This document shows positions 32,901 to 41,037 of a DNA stretch of 64,000 nucleotides, piece by piece. Source of the stretch: Pseudomonas frederiksbergensis. Its GTDB lineage: Bacteria > Pseudomonadota > Gammaproteobacteria > Pseudomonadales > Pseudomonadaceae. The first letter of the stretch is position 1, and each line of letters starts with the position of its first letter. A program made the position numbers and the translations under genes. The stretch covers positions 1,587,501 to 1,651,500 of the forward strand of contig NZ_FNTF01000002.1 in assembly GCF_900105495.1 (NCBI RefSeq), read 5' to 3'. A model generated the notes under the pieces. The model was not told the origin of the DNA and searched no databases. It saw nothing but the letters and a program-made list of their open reading frames with translations.

Positions 32901-33183
32901 CTGGCAACCGGCCAACTGCCTGCAACCGACTATCCCGGTCCATGCGCCGTTGGTATTCGACCTGCTCGACACCTGGATGCAGCGCTCGCTGGGTGGTTGT
33001 CAGTACCACGTTGCCCATCCGGGCGGGCGCAACTACGACAGCTTGCCGGTGAACGCCAATGAGGCGGAGAGCCGTCGAATGGCGCGTTTTTTCCGCATCG
33101 GACATACGCCGGGGAAACTTCCTATACCCAATATGGAAATTAACGACGAGCTACCGATGACTCTCGATTTACGACGTTTCTAA
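29908..33183 (+). CDS. Transglutaminase-like / DUF2126 protein
   Basis: A 1091-residue cytoplasmic protein starting at GTG behind AGGAGG. The N-terminus (HVALHHVTHYRYDRAVELGP) is the bacterial transglutaminase N-domain. The papain-like transglutaminase core has a visible triad: C180 in GSCRDSAWLL, H229 in DLHAWCEVYLPG and D245 in WIGLDATSG. From about residue 300 to the end is a DUF2126 region (RLTMGGEPTFVSIDDPDGAEW and TGTGGGNHFVLGGATPADSP). Such fusions cluster with circularly permuted ATP-grasp and alpha-E genes, as here, and have been predicted to form a peptide-ligating/processing system. The substrate is not known. Confidence 0.9.
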   Translation: MSIHVALHHVTHYRYDRAVELGPQIVRLRPAAHSRTRILSYALKVSPEQHFINWQQDPQGNYLARLVFPEKTQELRIEVDLLAEMAVFNPFDFFLEPYAEKIPFAYAADERKELAPYLETLPLTPKFKAYLDGIDRTPLPSVDFLVALNQRLSEDIGYLIRMEPGVQTPEHTLEHASGSCRDSAWLLVQLLRNLGLAARFVSGYLIQLTADVKSLDGPSGTDVDFTDLHAWCEVYLPGAGWIGLDATSGLFAGEGHIPLACSPDPGSAAPISGLVEPCECEFTHEMSVERIWEAPRVTKPYTEDQWLAIQALGRQIDADLLEGDVRLTMGGEPTFVSIDDPDGAEWNTAALGPDKRRLSAELFQRMRKHYAPNGLVHFGQGKWYPGEQLPRWSLNCYWRRDNVPIWRNSALIADEQQDYGADGELAGRFLASVAERLKIPTRFVFPAYEDNFYYLWREGTLPQNVSAEDSRLEEPLERARLRKVFSQGLDKVIGQVLPLARTAKGDQWQSGPWYLRDEHCRLVPGDSPLGYRLPLGSQPWVKAAEYPFIHPVDPNQDFPALPDTAQLQSQGEPAVAEERTPKIDESADWLTRTAFCAEAREGRLYLFMPPLERVEDYLELVSAIEATAEELHCPVLLEGYEPPSDPRLSNFRITPDPGVIEVNVQPSATWDELVERTEFLYEEARQTRLTTEKFMIDGRHTGTGGGNHFVLGGATPADSPFLRRPDLLRSLISYWHNHPSLSYLFSGLFIGPTSQAPRVDEARNDALYELEIAFAQMPQAGEECAPWLVDRLLRNLLIDVTGNTHRAEFCIDKLYSPDGATGRLGLLELRAFEMPPHARMSLAQQLLLRALVARFWREPYAPPKLARWGTELHDRFLLPHFIEQDFADVIVDLNAAGYPVRAEWFAAHLEFRFPKVGDYAVSGIELELRQALEPWHVLGEEGAVGGTVRYVDSSLERLQVKLTGLSPQRYVLTCNGIPVPLQPTGRVGEFVAGVRFRAWQPANCLQPTIPVHAPLVFDLLDTWMQRSLGGCQYHVAHPGGRNYDSLPVNANEAESRRMARFFRIGHTPGKLPIPNMEINDELPMTLDLRRF

Positions 33184-33271
33184 ACCGTACGCGACGCTCG
33201 GATTTTTCGTATATCCGGGCGTCATGAGCCTGCGTTAGTCTGACCGTTCCTAGCTGTCTGCCGAGCTTTCC

Positions 33272-35758
33272 ATGCCTGACCTGCTTGACCGCTACCCGCT
33301 GACGGCGGGCACTTATCACGAACTGCTCGACGACAACGGCGCGGTACGCCCGCATTGGCGTCGGTTGTTCGATCAATTGCAGCGCAGCACGCCAACACAA
33401 TTGGTGCAGCGTCAGGCGCTGCTGACTCGGCAGATCCAGGAAAACGGCGTGACCTATAACGTCTACGCCGATCCCAAGGGGGCGGATCGACCTTGGGAAC
33501 TTGATCTGCTGCCGCACGTGATTGCGGCTGATGAATGGCAGCAGTTATCGGCGGGGATCGCCCAGCGGGCACGCTTGCTCAATGCTGTGCTGGCAGATTT
33601 GTACGGCCCGCAACGGCTGATCGCTGAGGGTCTGCTGCCTGCTGAACTGGTCTTCGGTCACAACAATTTCCTCTGGCCCTGTCAGGGCATTACGCCCCCC
33701 GACGGGGCTTTTCTGCATCTGTACGCCGTGGATCTGGCGCGTACGCCTGACGGTCGCTGGTGGGTCACGGCGGATCGGACGCAAGCGCCATCCGGTGCCG
33801 GTTATGCGCTGGAAAACCGCACGATCGTGTCCCGCGCCTTTCCCGAGCTGTATCGCGATCTGAAAGTGCAGCACCTGGCCGGGTTCTTTCGCACGCTTCA
33901 GGAAACCCTGGCCCGTCAGGCGCCCAGTGATAATGACGCGCCGCTGATCGTGCTGCTGACGCCGGGACGTTTCAACGAAAGCTATTTCGAGCACCTCTAT
34001 CTGGCGCGCCAGCTCGGTTATCCGCTGGTAGAGGGCGGCGACCTGACCGTCCGGGATGCCACGGTCTACCTGAAAACCTTGAGCGGATTGCGCCGGGTTC
34101 ACGCGATCATGCGGCGACTCGACGATGACTTCTGCGATCCGCTGGAGCTGCGCACTGACTCGGCCCTTGGCGTGCCGGGATTGCTGGAAGCGGTACGCCG
34201 AGGGCGGGTGCTGGTGGCCAACGCCCTCGGCAGCGGTGTGCTGGAGTCGCCGGGGTTGTTAGGCTTTCTGCCGAGGATCAATCAATTCCTGTTCGGCGAA
34301 GAATTGATCCTGCCCTCCATCGCCACCTGGTGGTGCGGTGAAGCGCCGGTGCTGGCCCAGGCCCTGGAAAAATTGCCGGAGTTGTTGATCAAACCGGCTT
34401 TCCCCTCACAGAGCTTTACTCCGGTTTTTGGCCGCGATTTGAGTGAAAAACAGCGTCAGGAGCTGGCTGAGCGCATGCAGGCCCGGCCTTACGCCTATGT
34501 CGCGCAAGAATTGGCTCAGCTCTCTCAAGCGCCGATCTGGCAGGCTGAAGACGGTCACCTGCAACCTCGGGCCATTGGCATGCGCGTGTACGCAGTGGCC
34601 AGCCGTGAGGGCTATCGGGTTTTGCCCGGCGGCCTTACCCGGGTTGCCGCCGAGGCTGACGCCGAAGTGGTGTCGATGCAACGCGGTGGCGCGAGCAAGG
34701 ACACCTGGGTGTTGGGCGATCGCCCGCCGAGCGGTGAGCAATGGAAAACCCAGCGCACAATCGGCGTACACGATTTGGTGCGACGGGATCCGTATCTGCC
34801 TTCGCGGGTGGTGGAAAACCTGTTCTGGTTCGGCCGTTATTGTGAACGCTGTGATGACAGCGCGCGGCTGCTGCGAATCATGCTGGCGCGGTATGTCGAT
34901 GGCGACGACCCTCAAGCCCTTGAGGCGGCAGTCGATCTGGGCGAACGGTTGATGTTGTTGCCCGATGAAGGCGAGTTGCCGGAGCGTTTGCTGGCGGCAT
35001 TGCTCGGCGATGACTGGTCGTTCAGCCTGCGCTCCAACCTGCAGCGTTTGCAGTGGGCGGCCTCGCAGGTGCGCGGCAAGCTCTCACGGGAAAACTGGCA
35101 AGCGCTGGTGGAGCTGCAGCGCGAGGCCCTGGAGCTGGAAGCCGAAGCGCCGGATTTCGGCGAATTGCTGGATTTCCTCAACCGTTTGGTGATGTCCCTG
35201 GCGGCGTTATCCGGGTTTGCCCTCGACGATATGACCCGGGACGAAGGCTGGCGCTTCTTGATGATCGGCCGCCGGATCGAACGGCTGCAATTTCTCAGCG
35301 CCAGCCTGGCGGCATTTTTGCGCGGTGCCGGTGCTTTCGATCAGGCCGGACTGGAGTGGCTGCTGGAGCTGGGCAACAGCAGCATCACCTACCGTTCGCG
35401 GTATCTGGCGGTGGCGCAACTGATTCCGGTGCTTGACCTGTTACTGCTCGACGAGCAGAACCCTCATGCCGTGCTGTTTCAATTGAAACTGGTGACTCGT
35501 ACCTTGAAACGCTTGAATGACGACTTCGGCGTGCCTCGCGAAGTGGGGTTGCCGCAGTTGGTGGAACGCCTGGCACAGTTCGATCTGGGATGCCTGGAGA
35601 ACTCGCTGTTCGGCGAAGCCAGCGTGCGGGCAGCCATCGAGGGGCTGGCCGACCTGTTACAAGAGATCGCCGACGCCAGCGGACAAGTGTCGGATCGTCT
35701 GGCGTTGCGCCATTTCGCCCACGTCGATGACGTCAGCCAGCGCACGGTGTCCGTCTGA
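33272..35758 (+). CDS. Circularly permuted ATP-grasp fused to alpha-E domain
   Basis: An 828-residue protein joining two normally separate proteins. Residues about 1-475 are a circularly permuted ATP-grasp (VTYNVYADPKGADRPWELD, VFGHNNFLWPCQGI, RRLDDDFCDPLELR, GLLGFLPRINQFLFGEELIL). Residues about 508-822 are the helical alpha-E (DUF403) domain beginning YLPSRVVENLFWFGRYCERC. The ATP-grasp part is expected to ligate an amine to a carboxylate using ATP. The gene starts 88 bases after the transglutaminase gene and overlaps the next one as TGATG, so all three appear to be one operon. Confidence 0.9.
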   Translation: MPDLLDRYPLTAGTYHELLDDNGAVRPHWRRLFDQLQRSTPTQLVQRQALLTRQIQENGVTYNVYADPKGADRPWELDLLPHVIAADEWQQLSAGIAQRARLLNAVLADLYGPQRLIAEGLLPAELVFGHNNFLWPCQGITPPDGAFLHLYAVDLARTPDGRWWVTADRTQAPSGAGYALENRTIVSRAFPELYRDLKVQHLAGFFRTLQETLARQAPSDNDAPLIVLLTPGRFNESYFEHLYLARQLGYPLVEGGDLTVRDATVYLKTLSGLRRVHAIMRRLDDDFCDPLELRTDSALGVPGLLEAVRRGRVLVANALGSGVLESPGLLGFLPRINQFLFGEELILPSIATWWCGEAPVLAQALEKLPELLIKPAFPSQSFTPVFGRDLSEKQRQELAERMQARPYAYVAQELAQLSQAPIWQAEDGHLQPRAIGMRVYAVASREGYRVLPGGLTRVAAEADAEVVSMQRGGASKDTWVLGDRPPSGEQWKTQRTIGVHDLVRRDPYLPSRVVENLFWFGRYCERCDDSARLLRIMLARYVDGDDPQALEAAVDLGERLMLLPDEGELPERLLAALLGDDWSFSLRSNLQRLQWAASQVRGKLSRENWQALVELQREALELEAEAPDFGELLDFLNRLVMSLAALSGFALDDMTRDEGWRFLMIGRRIERLQFLSASLAAFLRGAGAFDQAGLEWLLELGNSSITYRSRYLAVAQLIPVLDLLLLDEQNPHAVLFQLKLVTRTLKRLNDDFGVPREVGLPQLVERLAQFDLGCLENSLFGEASVRAAIEGLADLLQEIADASGQVSDRLALRHFAHVDDVSQRTVSV

Positions 35759-36648
35759 TGAGCGCCCGTTACCAGATTCTCCACGACACCCATTATCACT
35801 ACGACAGCCCGGTCTCTCTGGCGCAGCAACTTGCGCACCTGTGGCCACGGGCGTGTGCCTGGCAGCGCTGCACCGAGCAGCAACTGCAGATCAGTCCCGA
35901 CCCGACGAGCCGCCGCGATGAACTGGATGTGTTCGGTAATCCGCTGACCCGGTTGGCGTTCGAACGGCCGCATGATGAATTGCTGGTCAATGCCCGGCTC
36001 ACCGTCGAAGTGCTGGCCCGGCCCGCGCTGGTTTTCAATCAATCCCCCGCGTGGGAAGAAACCCGCAACGCGTTGACCTACAGCAGTCAGCCGCTTTCCC
36101 CCCAATTGCTGGAAGCGTGTCGTTACCGGTTCGAATCGCCCTACGTGCATTTGAAACGCAACTTCGTCGAGTTTTCCGAAAGCTGTTTTCCACCGGGTCG
36201 GCCGCTGCTGTTGGGTGTTCAGGCGCTGATGGAGAAGATCTTCAGCGAGTTCACCTTCGATGCCGAGGCGACCCAAGTGGCGACGCCGCTGGTGGAAGTG
36301 CTGGAGCGCCGGCGCGGTGTTTGTCAGGACTTCGCTCACCTGATGCTCGCCTGCGTACGCTCCCGTGGGTTGGCGGCGCGGTACATCAGTGGCTACCTGC
36401 TGACCCAGCCACCACCGGGCCAGCCGCGACTGATCGGCGCCGATGCGTCACATGCCTGGGTTTCAGTGTTTTGCCCGGTGCTCGGGTGGGTGGATTTCGA
36501 CCCGACCAACAACGTGCAGCCAGCGCTGGAACACATCACCTTGGCCTGGGGCCGGGATTTTTCCGATGTATCGCCGTTGCGCGGGGTGATTCTGGGAGGG
36601 GGTAATCATGACCCGGAAGTCCGCGTCACCGTAATGCCACTGGAGTGA
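35758..36648 (+). CDS. Stand-alone transglutaminase-like protease
   Basis: A 296-residue protein with the bacterial transglutaminase N-domain (YQILHDTHYHYDSPVSLAQQ) followed by a papain-like core. The probable triad is C189 (RRGVCQDFAHL), H232 (ASHAWVSVFCP) and D248 (WVDFDPTNN). The C-terminus ends GGGNHDPEVRVTVMPLE, typical of this family. Its start shares a base with the previous stop codon. With the two upstream genes it completes a transglutaminase / ATP-grasp-alpha-E / transglutaminase module. Confidence 0.92.
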   Translation: MSARYQILHDTHYHYDSPVSLAQQLAHLWPRACAWQRCTEQQLQISPDPTSRRDELDVFGNPLTRLAFERPHDELLVNARLTVEVLARPALVFNQSPAWEETRNALTYSSQPLSPQLLEACRYRFESPYVHLKRNFVEFSESCFPPGRPLLLGVQALMEKIFSEFTFDAEATQVATPLVEVLERRRGVCQDFAHLMLACVRSRGLAARYISGYLLTQPPPGQPRLIGADASHAWVSVFCPVLGWVDFDPTNNVQPALEHITLAWGRDFSDVSPLRGVILGGGNHDPEVRVTVMPLE

Positions 36649-36660
36649 CCACGATCCACT

Positions 36661-36740
36661 GCAGGAGCGAGCCTGCTCGCGATAGCGGTGCATCAGTCCC
36701 CAAGCGTGCCGCCGTCATCGCGAGCAGGCTCGCTCCCACA
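36661..36740. repeat. REP doublet 3
   Basis: Inverted GGAGCGAGCCTGCTCGCGAT and ATCGCGAGCAGGCTCGCTCC arms lie 17 bases after the transglutaminase operon, around a 40-base centre. Confidence 0.85.
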
Positions 36741-36789
36741 AGGGAATGGGCAAGTCAGTTCTGGAGGGGGCATTTCAGATGGGACTGTG

Positions 36790-36816
36790 AGGGTCAGCAA
36801 AGAGACTGCTGACCCT
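36790..36816. other. 10-bp perfect inverted repeat
   Basis: AGGGTCAGCA (36790-36799) and TGCTGACCCT (36807-36816) form a stem with a 7-base loop between the REP doublet and a convergent small gene. There is no T run on either side, so termination is uncertain. Confidence 0.45.
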
Positions 36817-36863
36817 GGACACAGATCCGGTGGGCCTGATCAGATCATCGGGCCCTGAGGGTC

Positions 36864-37055
36864 TCAGGCGTCGGGCGCCTGATCTTTCGGTGTTTCAACT
36901 GCGTCTTCTGCGGCCACTTCACCTTCTGCATCCGGGTTCAGTGCGGCGGCTTCTTCTTCAGCTGTAGCTTTCTTGCGCTGAAGCTTTTCCTCTTTCTTCT
37001 GCTCCTTGGCCAAGTCTCTCTGACGTTTGGCGAAGGAATAATTGGGTTTAGCCAT
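36864..37055 (-). CDS. Small charged hypothetical protein
   Basis: A 63-residue, very charged protein. The basic first half is MAKPNYSFAKRQRDLAKEQK followed by KEEKLQRKK; the second half is acidic and Ala/Glu-rich, ending KDQAPDA. It is probably disordered or a coiled helix and could bind nucleic acid. AGAGGA lies ahead of the ATG at the right distance. I recall small proteins of this type next to the LOG-family gene in other Pseudomonas, but no function is known to me. Confidence 0.8.
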   Translation of the reverse strand: MAKPNYSFAKRQRDLAKEQKKEEKLQRKKATAEEEAAALNPDAEGEVAAEDAVETPKDQAPDA

Positions 37056-37123
37056 GGGCGATCCTCTGGGGTCGAAGGTGAGGTTGAGCGGCGCGTATTC
37101 TGCCCTGTATCGATGCCCAGCCG

Positions 37124-37711
37124 TTAGCTGGGTTTTTGCTCGATCCACTTTGGCACCACTGTCGGCTGCCAGGCATCGAGTTCATCAAGCAGGGTTTGCG
37201 GCGATTCGCTCACTTGCAGCATGTCACGGTGCGGTTCGCGAACGAAGCCTTCGCCGACGATATGATCGAGAAAAGACGTCAATTTGCTATAGAAACCGTT
37301 CACTTCCAGCAGCCCCAGTGGTTTTCCGTGGTAGCCGAGCTGGCCCCAGGTCCAGACTTCGAACAGTTCTTCCAGCGTGCCCAGGCCGCCGGGCAGGGCG
37401 ATAAAGGCGTCACTGAGTTCGGCCATTCGCGCCTTGCGTGCGTGCATGCCGTCGACCACTTCCAGACGAGTCAGGCCGCTGTGGCCGATTTCCTTGTCCT
37501 TGAGGCTTTGCGGGATGATCCCGATCACTTCACCGCCGGCCGCCAGCGCAGCATCGGCGACGATGCCCATCAGTCCGACCGCGCCGCCGCCATAAATTAG
37601 GGTCAGCTTACGCTCGGCCAATGCTCGCCCCAAGGCGACAGCCGCTTCACGATAAGCCGGGTTGGTGCCAGTGCTGGCACCGCAAAATACACAAACGGAC
37701 GCTAAAGACAT
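37124..37711 (-). CDS. LOG-family (TIGR00730) nucleoside 5'-monophosphate phosphoribohydrolase
   Basis: A 195-residue Rossmann-like protein of the LOG / 'lysine decarboxylase-like' family, which hydrolyses cytokinin riboside or purine nucleoside monophosphates to base and ribose 5-phosphate. Visible marks are [14 protein letters not shown] near the N-terminus, [12 protein letters not shown], the catalytic [12 protein letters not shown] motif (about residues 106-117) and [18 protein letters not shown] precedes the ATG. The physiological substrate in Pseudomonas is not settled. Older databases call such proteins lysine decarboxylase, which is wrong. Confidence 0.92.
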   Translation of the reverse strand: MSLASVCVFCGASTGTNPAYREAAVALGRALAERKLTLIYGGGAVGLMGIVADAALAAGGEVIGIIPQSLKDKEIGHSGLTRLEVVDGMHARKARMAELSDAFIALPGGLGTLEELFEVWTWGQLGYHGKPLGLLEVNGFYSKLTSFLDHIVGEGFVREPHRDMLQVSESPQTLLDELDAWQPTVVPKWIEQKPS

Positions 37712-37770
37712 GCCTTACTCCATGGTCAGGATGGCCACAGAGTAAAGGCAGGCACGCGGCGTTCCAAGGT

Positions 37771-37860
37771 CTACACTTCGCTTTCAGGTGTTCCACAGGT
37801 TCCGCTGGCGCCACAGGCGTAGGCGGCGAGCAAACTGCGCAACAGGCTGTTAAGGGACAT
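37771..37860 (-). CDS. Possible 29-residue small protein
   Basis: A short frame on the minus strand reads MSLNSLLRSLLAAYACGASG then TCGTPESEV. It has a GGAG ribosome site eight bases ahead of the ATG, a short amphipathic N-terminus and two cysteines. It lies between the LOG-family gene and azurin. Only the ribosome site and composition support it. Confidence 0.35.
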   Translation of the reverse strand: MSLNSLLRSLLAAYACGASGTCGTPESEV

Positions 37861-37955
37861 GACTGACGCTCCAGATGGGTGAGGACGCGCTGATGATAGG
37901 GCCGTCCCAGACGTCTGGCTGGTAGATTGTTTCGATAGGTGTCATAGCTCTAAAG

Positions 37956-37982
37956 TTGTATACAATTTTTGATTCAGGTCAT
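37956..37982 (+). promoter_or_regulatory. Azurin upstream region: TTGTATACAA palindrome and ANR-like box
   Basis: TTGTATACAA (37956-37965) is a perfect palindrome of the kind bound by GntR-family regulators. Directly next to it, TTGATTCAGGTCAT (37969-37982) is close to the ANR/FNR consensus TTGAT-N4-ATCAA. ANR control of azurin is known in P. aeruginosa, so the second site is likely real. Confidence 0.5.
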
Positions 37983-38054
37983 AGGAACTTGCGAAGTTTT
38001 CAGGCAGTCTTCTGTCCACTCGCACTTTTATTAACCCTGCCTTGGAGATTCACC

Positions 38055-38501
38055 ATGTTTGCCAAACTTGTTGCAGTATCCCTGCTGACTCTGGCCAGCA
38101 GCCAATTGATGGCTGCCGAGTGCAAGGTCACTGTCGACTCGACTGACCAGATGTCCTTCGATACCAAGGAAATCAGCATCGACAAGAGCTGCAAGACGTT
38201 CACCGTGGAGCTGAAACACTCCGGCAACCTGCCTAAAAACGTCATGGGCCATAACTGGGTGCTGAGTAAAGAAGCTGATATGCAGCCGATCGCCACCGCG
38301 GGTCTGGCCGCAGGCATCGAAAAGAACTACCTGCCGGAAGGTGACGCGCGCATCATCGCCCACACCAAAATCATCGGCGCCAAGGAAACCGACTCGGTGA
38401 CCTTCGACGTGTCGAAGCTCGATGCTGCCGAGAAGTACGGCTTCTTCTGCTCGTTCCCTGGCCACATCTCGATGATGAAAGGCACTGTTGTGCTTAAGTA
38501 A
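38055..38501 (+). CDS. azu: Azurin
   Basis: A periplasmic blue copper electron carrier linked to denitrification and redox stress in pseudomonads. The 148-residue precursor has a 20-residue signal peptide ending SSQLMA; the mature protein begins [10 protein letters not shown]. In mature numbering the copper ligands H46 (GHNW), C112 (FFCSF), H117 (FPGH) and M121 are all present, as is the disulphide pair C3/C26. The ATG at 38055 gives the true signal peptide; an in-frame start at 37956 lies in the operator and is rejected. Confidence 0.97.
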   Translation: MFAKLVAVSLLTLASSQLMAAECKVTVDSTDQMSFDTKEISIDKSCKTFTVELKHSGNLPKNVMGHNWVLSKEADMQPIATAGLAAGIEKNYLPEGDARIIAHTKIIGAKETDSVTFDVSKLDAAEKYGFFCSFPGHISMMKGTVVLK

Positions 38502-38516
38502 TCGAATCGAACGCAT

Positions 38517-38548
38517 AAAAAAAGCGTCCACTTGGGACGCTTTTTTTT
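38517..38548 (+). terminator. Rho-independent terminator after azurin
   Basis: AAAAAAAGCGTCC and GGACGCTTTTTTTT form a symmetrical stem with a 5-base loop; it can work on both strands. Confidence 0.9.
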
Positions 38549-38589
38549 GTTTACTTATTGGCCAACGCAAATCCCGTCAACGCCAATCT

Positions 38590-38692
38590 CTGTAGGAGCT
38601 GTCGAGTGAAACGAGGCTGCGATCTTTTGATCTTGATCTTAAAAATCAAAGTCCAAAGATCGCAGCCTCGTTTCACTCGACAGCTCCTACAG
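38590..38692. repeat. 38-bp perfect inverted repeat
   Basis: The left arm (38590-38627, starting CTGTAGGAGCTGTCGAGTGA) is the exact reverse complement of the right arm (38655-38692), around a 27-base AT-rich loop. It is unrelated to the GGGAGCGAGCC REP core used elsewhere in the window and represents another palindromic repeat family. Confidence 0.88.
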
Positions 38693-38740
38693 GCTCCTAC
38701 AGGCTCCTACAGGCGCCTACAGGCGCCTACAGGCGCCTAT
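38681..38740. repeat. Six tandem 10-bp repeats
   Basis: Units of AGGCTCCTAC and AGGCGCCTAC follow head to tail: the first is the end of the palindrome arm, then two T-type and three G-type units. It ends nine bases before the nadE stop codon. It looks like slippage growth of the arm's end. Confidence 0.88.
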
Positions 38741-38749
38741 GGGGTGAAA

Positions 38750-39577
38750 TCAAGGCGCAAACGGCATCACTCGCTTGTGATGAGTCTTTTTATACGTGTC
38801 ACAAATGATCTTGAACGCTTCCTCACGCACTGGCTCGCCGTGCAAAAACGCGTCGATCTCGGCATAGGTCACGCCGTGGGACGCTTCATCCGGCTTGCCG
38901 GGCGAGAGGTCTTCAAGGTCCGCCGTCGGGATTTTTTCCACCAATGATTCCGGTGCGCCGAAGCTGCGGGCGATGTCCCGGACCTGGTTTTTCACCAGGC
39001 CGCTCAGCGGTGCCAGATCGCAGGCGCCATCACCGAACTTGGTGAAGAAACCCATCACCGCTTCCGCCGCGTGATCAGTGCCGATCACCAGGCCGTGGGC
39101 TGCGCCGGCGATGGTGTACTGGGCGACCATGCGCATCCGCGCCTTGGTGTTGCCGAGCACGAAATCCACCGAGACTGCGTGCTTGCCTTCGAAGGCTGCG
39201 ACTTCACTGGCCAGGGATTTGACCGCCGGACCGATGTTCACGGTGTGGCGCTCGTCCGGGGCGATGAAATCCACCGAGGCCTGGGCGTCGTGTTCGTCGA
39301 ACTGGGTTTCGTACGGCAGGCGCACGGCGATGAACTTGTAGCTGTCGTCACCGCTGCGCTCGCGAAGTTCGCGCATGGCACGCTGGGCCAGCAGGCCGGC
39401 GGTCAGGGAGTCGACGCCGCCGCTGATACCGAGCACCAGGGTCTTGAGCCCGGAATTGACCAGGCAATCCTGGATGAAGGTAATCCGCCGGGCGACTTCA
39501 GCCTCGAGGGCGGCCTGGTCAGCGAACGGCGGCTGGACCTTGAGCTGTTCAGCAATCTCACGCTGTTCGGCTTGCAT
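38750..39577 (-). CDS. nadE: NH3-dependent NAD+ synthetase NadE
   Basis: NadE makes NAD+ from nicotinic acid adenine dinucleotide, ATP and ammonia. The 275-residue protein starts [20 protein letters not shown] and has the PP-loop [19 protein letters not shown] and the [19 protein letters not shown] motif. There is no glutaminase domain, so ammonia is the donor. AAGGAG lies ahead of the ATG, inside the end of pncB. The stops and starts are four bases apart, so pncB-nadE form an operon in which both products act in NAD salvage. Confidence 0.96.
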   Translation of the reverse strand: MQAEQREIAEQLKVQPPFADQAALEAEVARRITFIQDCLVNSGLKTLVLGISGGVDSLTAGLLAQRAMRELRERSGDDSYKFIAVRLPYETQFDEHDAQASVDFIAPDERHTVNIGPAVKSLASEVAAFEGKHAVSVDFVLGNTKARMRMVAQYTIAGAAHGLVIGTDHAAEAVMGFFTKFGDGACDLAPLSGLVKNQVRDIARSFGAPESLVEKIPTADLEDLSPGKPDEASHGVTYAEIDAFLHGEPVREEAFKIICDTYKKTHHKRVMPFAP

Positions 39578-39581
39578 GAAT

Positions 39582-40808
39582 TCACTCCTTGCTTGATGTG
39601 CTGGAAATGGCAGCAGGTACTTTGAAAACGTGTCGCAAATAGGCGACGAAATTCGGGTCTTTGCAGTGAGTCTTGCCAGGCTCATCGGAAATCTTTGCCA
39701 CGGGCTGGCCGTTGCAGGCGGCCATTTTAAGCACGATGCTCATCGGTTCGACACCCGGAATATCGCACGTCAGGTTGGTGCCGATACCGAAGCTGACATT
39801 GATCCGACCGCGCAACGCCCGAAAAATCTCCAGGGATTTTGGCAGCGTCAGGCTATCGGAGAACACCAGCGTCTTGCTCATCGGGTCGATGCCCAGTTTG
39901 TGATAGTGCGCGATGGCCTTTTCTGCCCAGAGCACCGGGTCCCCGGAATCATGGCGCAGGCCGTCAAACAGCTTGGCGAAATACAGGTCGAAATCGCTGA
40001 GAAAGGCATCGGTGGTGATGCAGTCGGTGAGGGCGATCCCCAAAAGGCCACGGTACTCGCGGACCCAGCAATCGAGGGCGGCAATCTGACTGTCGATCAA
40101 CCGCGGGCCGAGTTGCTGATGGGCCATGATCCATTCGTGGGCCATGGTGCCCAACGGTTTCATGTCCAGCTCCCGTGAAAGGTGCACGTTGCTGGTGCCG
40201 ACAAAACGCCCGGGGAAATCGTGCTTGAGCACGTTCACCACTTCTTCCTGCACGCGGTACGAGAAGCGACGACGAGTGCCGAAATCGGCTACCTGCAATT
40301 CGGACAATTCCTCCACGCTGGCGTTGGTGGTGAGCCAGTCGAACTTGCGGTAGAGCTGCTCGCGCGCCTGTTCCAGGACGACTTCACGGTAGCGATAGCG
40401 GTTGCGCACCTCGCTAACGATGGACAGCAGCGGCACTTCAAACAGAATCACGTGCAGCCATGGCCCGCGCAGGCGGATGAACAGCTCGCCGTTTTCGATA
40501 CCGGTGTGGACGTAGCGCAGATTGAAGCGGAACAACCCGAGAAAGCGCAGGAAATCCGGCTTCATGAAGCTGATGCGCTCCATGAAACTCAACTGGTCGG
40601 CGCTCAGGCTCAACTCAGCGAGGCGCTCGATCTGGAAGCGGATTTCCGCCAGGTACGGGCGCAAATCTTCACTGTTGCGGCAACGAAACTCCCATTCGAC
40701 TTCCACGTTCGGGTAGTTGTGCAGCACCGCCTGCATCATCGTCAGTTTGTAGAAGTCGGTGTCGAGCAGGTTCTGCACGATGCGATCGCCAAACACGCTC
40801 TCGCTCAT
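39582..40808 (-). CDS. pncB: nicotinate phosphoribosyltransferase PncB
   Basis: PncB converts nicotinate and PRPP to nicotinate mononucleotide, the entry step of the salvage route finished by the adjacent nadE. The 408-residue protein has the family N-terminus [20 protein letters not shown], the [20 protein letters not shown] stretch carrying the active-site region, and the [10 protein letters not shown] phosphate-binding motif. It begins at ATG 40808 with GGAG nine bases upstream. Confidence 0.95.
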   Translation of the reverse strand: MSESVFGDRIVQNLLDTDFYKLTMMQAVLHNYPNVEVEWEFRCRNSEDLRPYLAEIRFQIERLAELSLSADQLSFMERISFMKPDFLRFLGLFRFNLRYVHTGIENGELFIRLRGPWLHVILFEVPLLSIVSEVRNRYRYREVVLEQAREQLYRKFDWLTTNASVEELSELQVADFGTRRRFSYRVQEEVVNVLKHDFPGRFVGTSNVHLSRELDMKPLGTMAHEWIMAHQQLGPRLIDSQIAALDCWVREYRGLLGIALTDCITTDAFLSDFDLYFAKLFDGLRHDSGDPVLWAEKAIAHYHKLGIDPMSKTLVFSDSLTLPKSLEIFRALRGRINVSFGIGTNLTCDIPGVEPMSIVLKMAACNGQPVAKISDEPGKTHCKDPNFVAYLRHVFKVPAAISSTSSKE

Positions 40809-40930
40809 AACGGGGTTCTCCGGCTGGCCGCGGCCTGTGGCAGCGACGTTGCAGCTGTTTCAATGAATGGGGCTAGTGGCGCATATCAACGGCAGGTACT
40901 GCCAGTGATTTTTTAAACCGCCACGGTTTA

Positions 40931-41021
40931 CTGTGGGAGCGAGCCTGCTCGCGAAAGCGGTCTTTCAGTCACATCTATGTTGAATGTGCCGCCGTCTTCG
41001 CGAGCAGGCTCGCTCCCACAG
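40931..41021. repeat. REP doublet 4
   Basis: Two full inverted cores (CTGTGGGAGCGAGCCTGCTC and its complement) flank a 42-base centre between pncB and the LysR gene. Confidence 0.87.
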
Positions 41022-41037
41022 GTATTGTGGTGTAACC

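Noticed and set aside
38681..38740. Decamer repeats considered as iterons or a CRISPR array
   Set aside because: Units touch each other and stem from a palindrome arm; there is no rep gene or spacer.
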